From Sulfurovum sp. enrichment culture clone C5 (GTDB taxonomy: Bacteria > Campylobacterota > Campylobacteria > Campylobacterales > Sulfurovaceae): a stretch of 50,496 nucleotides of DNA. Within the stretch, counting starts at the first letter, position 1, and the number at the start of each line of letters is the position of its first letter. The notes under the pieces are model-generated. The model was not told the DNA's origin and searched no databases. It saw nothing but the letters and a program-made list of their open reading frames with translations. Both the position numbers and the translations under genes were made by a program. Below, piece by piece: positions 45,728 to 50,496 of this stretch. The stretch spans positions 1-50,496 of the forward strand of contig FAXN01000092.1 of NCBI GenBank assembly GCA_001493195.1, written 5' to 3'.

Positions 45728-46611
45728 AGATAGCGATTATTGGAGCAGGAAAATGGGGACAGGCACTTTTTCATGCATTTAAAGAAAAAAATGATTGTGT
45801 GATAACATCGAGAACGCCTAGAGATATAGATGGATTTGTATCTTTAGATGTTGCATTACGATATCCATATCTAGTCATGACTATACCAGCTCAAGAAGTA
45901 AGGGGTTGGATGGAGAAAAACTTCAAAGACAATGGACAATCAATTTTAGTTGCAGCCAAAGGAATAGAGATAAAGAGTGGAGCTTTTTTAAATGATGTTT
46001 ATGAGGCTTTTATAGATGGACAAAGACTTGCATTTCTTTCAGGTCCATCATTTTCTGCTGAAGTACAAAAATCACTTCCTACTGCACTTGTAGTTAGTTC
46101 AAAAAATAAAACATTATCACAAGAATTTTGTGATGCTTTACCAGAATTTATAAAAGGTTATGCGAGCAGTGATGTTACAGGCGAAGAGGTAGCAGGAGCA
46201 TATAAAAATGTTATTGCCATAGCAGGTGGGGTTAGTGATGGACTAAGTCTTGGAAATAATGCAAGAGCTGCACTTCTTGCTCGTGGACTTGTGGAAATGA
46301 GTAGATTCGGGATGAGTTTCGGTGCGAAACAAGACACATTTTTATCACTTGGTGGCGCAGGGGATCTGTTTTTGACTGCAAGTTCTAATATGTCAAGAAA
46401 TTATCGTGTAGGATTTATGCTTAGTAAAGGCAAAAATATAGACGATATTTTAAAAGAGCTTGGCGAAGTAGCAGAGGGTGTTCCTACTGCAAAAGCACTT
46501 TATGATATAGCACAAAAAGAAAACATATATTTACCAATAGCAAAAGAAGTGTACAATATGCTCTATGAGGGAAAAGATCCACGCAAAAGCGTAAAGGATT
46601 TGCTAGGATAA
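45724..46611 (+). CDS. gpsA: Glycerol-3-phosphate dehydrogenase [NAD(P)+]
   Basis: GpsA makes sn-glycerol 3-phosphate for phospholipids. The 295-residue protein starts MKIAIIGAGKWGQALFHAF (nucleotide-binding). LAFLSGPSFSAEVQKSLPTA and AYKNVIAIAGGVSDGLSLG (catalytic Lys) follow, then LGGAGDLFLTASS and the C-terminal GVPTAKALYDIA. It is a little shorter than E. coli GpsA (339), as is common in Campylobacterota. It converges with the ORP-like operon with only 7 nt between stop codons. Confidence 0.97.
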   Translation: MKIAIIGAGKWGQALFHAFKEKNDCVITSRTPRDIDGFVSLDVALRYPYLVMTIPAQEVRGWMEKNFKDNGQSILVAAKGIEIKSGAFLNDVYEAFIDGQRLAFLSGPSFSAEVQKSLPTALVVSSKNKTLSQEFCDALPEFIKGYASSDVTGEEVAGAYKNVIAIAGGVSDGLSLGNNARAALLARGLVEMSRFGMSFGAKQDTFLSLGGAGDLFLTASSNMSRNYRVGFMLSKGKNIDDILKELGEVAEGVPTAKALYDIAQKENIYLPIAKEVYNMLYEGKDPRKSVKDLLG

Positions 46612-46618
46612 GTTTTTC

Positions 46619-46984
46619 TTAGTGAACCGAACAAGTTCCTTGTCCATTGATAGTTTTTAATTCTCCGGAAATAAATTTTTCTATGCTATCTTTTACAGTC
46701 GCACTATCTTTGTCTACATAAACACTTAATCCTGCTTTTGCAAATCCTGCCGCAGGACTTCCGCCTATGCCACCGACTACAAGTGCGTCAGGGTTCAATT
46801 TCATAATATTCATAACTGCATTACTACAAGCTCCACTATCATGCCCACTATTGGCAATACCTTTAACATCCACTATTTTATTGTTTTTTAGTGTTATGAT
46901 GGTATAAAATTTTGCTTTGCCAAAATGTGCTCCTCTTGCTGATAAATAACCGTTGTTTTCATCTGTTGGAAATATAATTTTCAT
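46619..46984 (-). CDS. NifX/NafY-type dinitrogenase iron-molybdenum cofactor family protein (first copy)
   Basis: A 121-residue single-domain protein of the NifB/NifX/NafY family (also the fold of the Desulfovibrio orange protein). KIIFPTDENNGYLSARGAHF and ALVVGGIGGSPAAGFAKAGL are typical. Cys is found in GHDSGACSNAVM and at the C terminus (QGTCSVH), which could bind a metal cluster. It is the last gene of the ORP-like operon. No nif structural genes are seen here, so a nitrogenase role is unlikely. Confidence 0.82.
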   Translation of the reverse strand: MKIIFPTDENNGYLSARGAHFGKAKFYTIITLKNNKIVDVKGIANSGHDSGACSNAVMNIMKLNPDALVVGGIGGSPAAGFAKAGLSVYVDKDSATVKDSIEKFISGELKTINGQGTCSVH

Positions 46985-46994
46985 AGTTCGTCCT

Positions 46995-47333
46995 TTAAAA
47001 TTGAAGATTTAATTGTTTATTTTTATATGCCTCATATGATTCTTTCAGAGTCATTCCGCCTGCACCAATATACATTTTGACAGTAGAGCGTTTTAAAATA
47101 TCTAATGCTTTATTGCCAGCACCGTTTCCAGTAATAATAACATCTGGGTTTAATGCAAGTACTTTTTGAGCTGTTTGGAGTCCAGCACCATGTTCCATTT
47201 GTTCGGTATCTATCTTGATTGCTTCAAAAGAATCTTCCTTTTCATTAAAAAGCACCAACATATCCATTCGTCCAAATCTCTCATCTATTTTACTATCCCA
47301 ACTATCGCCTTTTGCTGTAAATACTATTCTCAT
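46995..47333 (-). CDS. NifX/NafY-type dinitrogenase iron-molybdenum cofactor family protein (second copy)
   Basis: A 112-residue homologue of the neighbouring 121-residue protein. It opens MRIVFTAKGDSWDSKIDERF, and has FGRMDMLVLF and DVIITGNGAGNKALDILKR. It has no Cys, unlike its partner. It overlaps the upstream MinD-type gene by 4 nt (ATGA), so the two are coupled. It could be the true orange-protein equivalent or a scaffold for a metal cofactor. Confidence 0.82.
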   Translation of the reverse strand: MRIVFTAKGDSWDSKIDERFGRMDMLVLFNEKEDSFEAIKIDTEQMEHGAGLQTAQKVLALNPDVIITGNGAGNKALDILKRSTVKMYIGAGGMTLKESYEAYKNKQLNLQF

Positions 47334-48217
47334 TTTTTATCCTTAATTATATTTTTTATTTCATTCCAACTCTCTTGAATAAGGGTTGAAATCTCACATT
47401 CTGCACTATATTCTACTATAGGCTTCGCCTCTACCAGAGCATGTGTAAATATCTCATTATAATGTAATTTTGAGATTACTTTGATATTTTCTGTATCCAA
47501 ATACTCTTCTATATTTTTACTCATATTTGCATTTAAATCGTATTTGTTTATTATGCAAACTGCTTTAAGTGAAAATGTTTTTAGTAATTTTATTACTCTT
47601 TTTAAATCATGCAATCCAGACACAGTAGCCTCTGTTACCAATACTACTAGATTAGCTCCGCTCAAAGAAGAAATTACAGGACATCCTATCCCTGGACTTC
47701 CATCCGTAATGATAAATTCCTTATCATTTTTAAGAGCAAAAATTTTTGCTTCCTGTTTTACTTTGGCTACAAGTTTACCGGAATTTTCTGCTGCAAATCC
47801 AAGCTTGGCATGTACCATTGTCGAATTATTTTTGATATTGGAGACAAAAAGATCCCCAGCTTTTTGTTTAACCATAGTAATAGCATCTTTTGGACACACT
47901 CTACTACAATACCAGCATCCCTCACAAGAAATTTTGTCTACGACATACTGCCCATTTTTAAGTTCAATTGCATCAAACCTGCAAACTTCTTCGCATTTAC
48001 CACAATTTGTACATTTTTCTTCATCTATAATAGCCAATTCTCCGCTGAAAAAATCCTCTTGTTTTGCAAAATCAGCATCAAGTAATATATGCATATTAGC
48101 AGCATCAACGTCGCAATCTGCAACTACTGCATTTGATCCCTCAAGATACGCAAAAGATGCACTTATCGAAGTTTTGCCAGTTCCACCTTTTCCTGATATG
48201 ACTACTATCTCTTTCAT
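47330..48217 (-). CDS. MinD-superfamily P-loop ATPase with inserted ferredoxin domain (copy 1)
   Basis: A 295-residue MinD/Mrp-like ATPase (COG1149 type). The deviant Walker A is VVISGKGGTGKTSISA, and CDVDAANMHILLDAD is switch I. Two [4Fe-4S] motifs, CTNCGKCEEVC and CEGCWYCSRVC, are inserted at about 69-109. A later ITDGSPGIGCPVISSLSG is the DxxxG switch II. Paired ATPases of this kind occur in the Desulfovibrio orange-protein complex. It overlaps the copy-2 gene by 4 nt and the NifX-like gene by 4 nt. Confidence 0.88.
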   Translation of the reverse strand: MKEIVVISGKGGTGKTSISASFAYLEGSNAVVADCDVDAANMHILLDADFAKQEDFFSGELAIIDEEKCTNCGKCEEVCRFDAIELKNGQYVVDKISCEGCWYCSRVCPKDAITMVKQKAGDLFVSNIKNNSTMVHAKLGFAAENSGKLVAKVKQEAKIFALKNDKEFIITDGSPGIGCPVISSLSGANLVVLVTEATVSGLHDLKRVIKLLKTFSLKAVCIINKYDLNANMSKNIEEYLDTENIKVISKLHYNEIFTHALVEAKPIVEYSAECEISTLIQESWNEIKNIIKDKK

Positions 48218-49065
48218 CTTATCCCCTCTAAAAATTTTGCAATTTCTTCAATAGAATTTTTAAAATGTTCTATTTGTGTATATATAAGTTCTCCTCTGGA
48301 GTAGCATTGTGCAACTGCTTTGTCATTGTTGATTTTTGTAATAATAGGGATATTTTCATCTTTGCAATATTCTTCTATGCTATTGTTGCCAATCCCATAT
48401 CTGTTTATAATTACACCTATTTTTTTATCCAAAACTTTCATAGTCTCAACAGCAAGTTTAAGATCATTCAAACCAAAAGGAGTAGGTTCTGTTATGAGTA
48501 TTACAAAATCACTCTCACGACTTGCTTCGATAACAGGACAGCTTGTGCCTGGAGGTGCATCAAGAAGCTTGATGTATCCATCATAATTTTCATCTACATA
48601 GTCAATATTTTGCCCGATAAGTGGTACCGCCATCTCTTGACCAATATCAAGCCTACCTTCGACAAAGTCAAAGTTTTCTGTTTCAAAAACTTTAATTTCA
48701 CCGATTCGTTCAGGCATCATTGGCAATGAGTTTGTGGGACAAAGTTCACTACACGCATAACAACTATGGCAAAGCTCAGGATGTATGATAATCTCATCGC
48801 TAAGAGCTACTATGGCATTGAAGTTGCAAACATTTGCACAGTCACCGCAGTATGTACAATCAGTGCTATCCCAATGAGGTACCATTTTGTTAGCTATTTG
48901 ATCGTATTTAATTTTTCCATGTATAAATAGCCCTGAGTTTGGTTCTTCTACATCAAGATCTGTCAATACGACAGATTTACCATGTTCTGCCAAATATGCT
49001 GTTAGATTAGAGGAAACGGTGGTTTTTCCTGTACCACCCTTTCCACTTGCAATCGTTATTTTCAT
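48214..49065 (-). CDS. MinD-superfamily P-loop ATPase with inserted ferredoxin domain (copy 2)
   Basis: A 283-residue paralogue of the neighbouring ATPase. Walker A is ASGKGGTGKTTVSSNL and switch I is DLDVEEPNSGLF. The ferredoxin insert has CTYCGDCANVC and CHSCYACSELC. Switch II is LLDAPPGTSCPVIEASRE. Both copies keep all eight cluster Cys, so both probably carry two clusters. It starts 3 nt after the stop of the small Gly-rich gene, so the operon order is small protein, ATPase 2, ATPase 1, NifX-like 2, NifX-like 1. Confidence 0.88.
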   Translation of the reverse strand: MKITIASGKGGTGKTTVSSNLTAYLAEHGKSVVLTDLDVEEPNSGLFIHGKIKYDQIANKMVPHWDSTDCTYCGDCANVCNFNAIVALSDEIIIHPELCHSCYACSELCPTNSLPMMPERIGEIKVFETENFDFVEGRLDIGQEMAVPLIGQNIDYVDENYDGYIKLLDAPPGTSCPVIEASRESDFVILITEPTPFGLNDLKLAVETMKVLDKKIGVIINRYGIGNNSIEEYCKDENIPIITKINNDKAVAQCYSRGELIYTQIEHFKNSIEEIAKFLEGIR

Positions 49066-49068
49066 TTT

Positions 49069-49311
49069 TTAGTTACTGCTACTAAAAGTTCTATTGTGTG
49101 CTTTACCGCGACCAGCACCTAGCCCCATTCCTTTACCATTGCCTTGGCAAGATTGATTGTTTTTGTTGGCTCTTCTGCCAAAACCTGTTCCGTTACCACT
49201 TCCGTTTTTTAATCCAACATTAGAGTTGTTGTCATTATTCACTATTTGCTCATTCTGGTTTCTTTTTCCCAAGCCTCTACCACAACCTCTTCCTTGACTG
49301 CGCCCAAACAT
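49069..49311 (-). CDS. Small Gly/Asn/Arg-rich protein (DUF5320-like)
   Basis: An 80-residue low-complexity protein rich in Gly, Asn, Arg and Ser, opening MFGRSQGRGCGRGLGKRNQN. It has two Cys (10 and 55). Small Gly/Met/Arg-rich proteins of this kind are common next to NifX-like and MinD-ferredoxin genes. It has an AAAGGA ribosome site and is the first gene of the operon under the 49352-49394 promoter. Role unknown; it may bind metal or act as a scaffold. Confidence 0.7.
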   Translation of the reverse strand: MFGRSQGRGCGRGLGKRNQNEQIVNNDNNSNVGLKNGSGNGTGFGRRANKNNQSCQGNGKGMGLGAGRGKAHNRTFSSSN

Positions 49312-49351
49312 AGTTTATCCTTTAAAAATTTAAGATTATGCTCATCATTTT

Positions 49352-49394
49352 GAACATATGACCATATTATAACGAACATATGTTCAAAAGTCAA
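49352..49394 (-). promoter_or_regulatory. Promoter and operators of the ORP-like operon
   Basis: On the reverse strand TTGACT (49394-49389) and TATAAT (49371-49366) are 17 nt apart. The perfect palindrome GAACATATGTTC (49374-49385) fills the spacer. A second, less perfect copy, GAACATATGACC (49352-49363), lies where transcription should begin, 22 bp away (two helical turns). This arrangement suits repression by a dimeric regulator, most simply the DUF134 protein. Confidence 0.65.
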
Positions 49395-49419
49395 GGGGTT
49401 TTATAATTTTTTCTTTTTA

Positions 49420-49710
49420 TTATCTTTTTTGAATTTCTATGGTTTTTTGATTGATAAGAGCATCGGCAATTTTTTGATGAGCAGACTGTATAAGTCTGGC
49501 AAAAGTAGTACGCGAGATACCCATTTTAATTGCAGAGTCTTCTTGATAGAGTGATTCTAGATCAGCCAATCTGATAGCTTCCATTTCGTCTTCATATATT
49601 GTAACCGCTTCTAATGTATCTCTTGGAATTCCACATGGCTTGAAACATACCTTGGAATGATCCATATTTATGTTTCTATTTTTTCTTTTTCTTCCAACGC
49701 AATTATTCAT
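49420..49710 (-). CDS. DUF134 family helix-turn-helix regulator
   Basis: A 96-residue protein of the DUF134 family. The signature VCFKPCGIPRDTLEAVTIYE, with two Cys near the N terminus, is followed by EDEMEAIRLADLESLYQEDS. The helix-turn-helix is AIKMGISRTTFARLIQSAHQ. DUF134 genes often lie next to NifX-like and MinD-ferredoxin genes. The Cys (three in the first 26 residues) could sense metal or redox state; that is inferred. An AGGAT ribosome site and its own promoter with a related operator lie upstream. Confidence 0.85.
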   Translation of the reverse strand: MNNCVGRKRKNRNINMDHSKVCFKPCGIPRDTLEAVTIYEDEMEAIRLADLESLYQEDSAIKMGISRTTFARLIQSAHQKIADALINQKTIEIQKR

Positions 49711-49732
49711 CTATATCCTAATTTTTAAACAA

Positions 49733-49761
49733 ATTATATCGAACATATACCCAAAAAGCAA
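49733..49761 (-). promoter_or_regulatory. Promoter and operator of the DUF134 gene
   Basis: On the reverse strand TTGCTT (49761-49756) and TATAAT (49738-49733) are 17 nt apart. GAACATATAC (49741-49750) sits in the spacer, 2 nt from the -10, exactly the place of the operator in the ORP-like operon promoter. It keeps one half-site (GAACAT) and part of the second. Self-regulation is likely. Confidence 0.55.
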
Positions 49762-49773
49762 AAAAATCTTCTA

Positions 49774-50313
49774 TTATACAAAATACCTAATAGAAGCAAA
49801 CCAATTTGCTCCAGCATTTTTACACTCTTGTATTTGTTCCTCGGTCAATATGCCACCAAGTGCAATTACTGGTATATTTAGAGTCGAAGTAATATCTTTT
49901 AATGTATCTAATCCGATAGGTTTGCCTTTGTTTGGAGAATCATATATAGGACTAAGAGTTATCATATCAGCTCCTAGTCTTTGGGCTTTTGATGCTTCGT
50001 TTAGTGTATGAGTACTAACTATCACAAAAAGACCTTTTTCTTTTGCGAGAGGAATATCATCTATTTGTGTGCTTGTTAAATGTACGCCATCAGCTTTTAG
50101 CCTGAAAGCCAAATCATAATCTGAATGAAGTAGTATTTTTTCAAATGGGTATTTTTTTGCAGTTTGTAAAAAAAGTTTGGAGTTTTCTTTATAGTTTGGA
50201 TTGTTTTTGTCTCTGTAGAGAATCATCGAAGCTTTTGAAGCAATCCTTTTTATGGATGCTTCAAGGTTATTAAAGTCTAAGTTTGTCTTATCGCTTATAG
50301 CATAAGATTTCAT
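49774..50313 (-). CDS. thiE: Thiamine phosphate synthase / TenI-family protein
   Basis: A 179-residue TIM barrel of the ThiE/TenI family. ADGVHLTSTQIDDIPLAKEK, STHTLNEASKAQRLGADMI and LSPIYDSPNKGKPIGLD, with ALGGILTEEQIQECKNAGA, are family signatures. It is shorter than ThiE (about 210), and I cannot see the full diphosphate-binding Arg/Lys set, so TenI-like is possible. It starts 2 nt after the atpB stop, so it is probably co-transcribed. Confidence 0.75.
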   Translation of the reverse strand: MKSYAISDKTNLDFNNLEASIKRIASKASMILYRDKNNPNYKENSKLFLQTAKKYPFEKILLHSDYDLAFRLKADGVHLTSTQIDDIPLAKEKGLFVIVSTHTLNEASKAQRLGADMITLSPIYDSPNKGKPIGLDTLKDITSTLNIPVIALGGILTEEQIQECKNAGANWFASIRYFV

Positions 50314-50315
50314 AC

Positions 50316-50496
50316 TTAGTGATGCTCGTCCTCGCTAACTACAACAGCACCAGCAAGATAAACATAAGTAAGTATCATAAAAATAAATGTTTGAAGCACA
50401 GCCCCAAAAGCAAGCAATAAATATGCTGAAAGTGGAACAAATAAAGGAGTTAACATCAAAAGAACCCACAAAAACAAATCATCCCCTTTGATATTA
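50316..50496 (-). CDS. atpB: F0F1 ATP synthase subunit a (3' end only)
   Basis: The reverse strand encodes about 59 C-terminal residues. The last helix is [20 protein letters not shown], typical of subunit a, and the protein ends in SEDEHH. The rest lies outside the window. It is followed at 2 nt by the thiE-like gene. Confidence 0.85.
   Translation of the reverse strand, partial: NIKGDDLFLWVLLMLTPLFVPLSAYLLLAFGAVLQTFIFMILTYVYLAGAVVVSEDEHH

Noticed and set aside
46619-47333. NifX-like genes as evidence of nitrogen fixation
   Set aside because: No nifHDK, nifB or nifEN are in the window; the context fits the orange-protein type locus better.
47481-48254. Long open frame (257 codons) on the plus strand opposite the MinD-ferredoxin ATPase
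   Set aside because: Antisense to a gene with full Walker and ferredoxin motifs; composition is that of a shadow frame.

Overview
The window is a compact, AT-rich chromosomal segment from a member of the Campylobacterota, most likely Campylobacterales near Sulfurimonas or Sulfuricurvum. This is inferred from gene content and order: pdxJ-pdxA, rplI-era, a Campylobacter cts-like transformation/MSHA locus, gatB and gpsA. It is also inferred from the codon bias and from promoters with a strong TATAAT -10 box and usually no clear -35. No taxonomic search was run. Genes are tightly packed, often with ATGA or TAATG overlaps. Most genes are housekeeping, with a few accessory genes.

Layout. 1-6.9 kb: vitamin B6 synthesis (pdxA partial, pdxJ), an SdiA-regulated-type lipoprotein, argG, an M3 oligopeptidase with a small membrane protein, and kdsB. 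7.0-15.7 kb: one eight-gene minus-strand operon with the order of an MSHA pilus biogenesis cluster (I-J-K-L-M-N-E-G) but no pilin genes. It also matches the Campylobacter cts DNA-uptake genes. 15.8-20.6 kb: era and rplI, directly adjacent without hslVU, then amtB-glnK with a degenerate NtrB/NtrC-like pair just upstream. 20.7-28.8 kb: a DUF234 protein that seems to use a rare ATT start, mltG, a LolC/E-type permease, secA, lolA with an apparent frameshift in its signal peptide, and an ABC-F ATPase (YbiT type). 29-37.4 kb: DUF805, yebC, a thioredoxin-like protein, gyrA, asd, a YqhA-family protein, hemE, a PDZ protein and a radical SAM protein. 37.5-40.1 kb: tRNA-Asn behind a near-ideal sigma70 promoter, a flavodoxin-like protein, and an AT-rich unknown gene preceded by a strong hairpin. 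40.2-46.6 kb: a rhodanese, a small periplasmic protein, an AEC transporter, gatB, a Kv-like potassium channel with its own RCK domain plus a separate RCK protein, and gpsA. 46.6-49.7 kb: a minus-strand operon of two NifX-like proteins, two MinD-type ATPases with ferredoxin inserts and a small Gly-rich protein, with the DUF134 regulator gene just upstream. It resembles the Desulfovibrio orange-protein (ORP) locus. 49.8 kb to the end: thiE-like and the 3' end of atpB.

How the genes work together. The MSHA/cts block would build an envelope-spanning type IV pilus-like or DNA-uptake machine whose pilins are elsewhere. amtB-glnK and the two degenerate regulators look like a nitrogen-sensing unit that has lost the usual sigma54 activation parts. 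The DUF134 gene probably controls itself and the ORP-like operon through GAACATATGTTC sites placed in the same position relative to both -10 boxes. lolA and the LolC/E-type permease, next to secA, place protein export and lipoprotein sorting together. The best candidates for new biology are the DUF134/ORP-like regulon, the pseudo-NtrBC pair, and the hairpin plus nuclease-like unknown gene at 38.4-40.1 kb.
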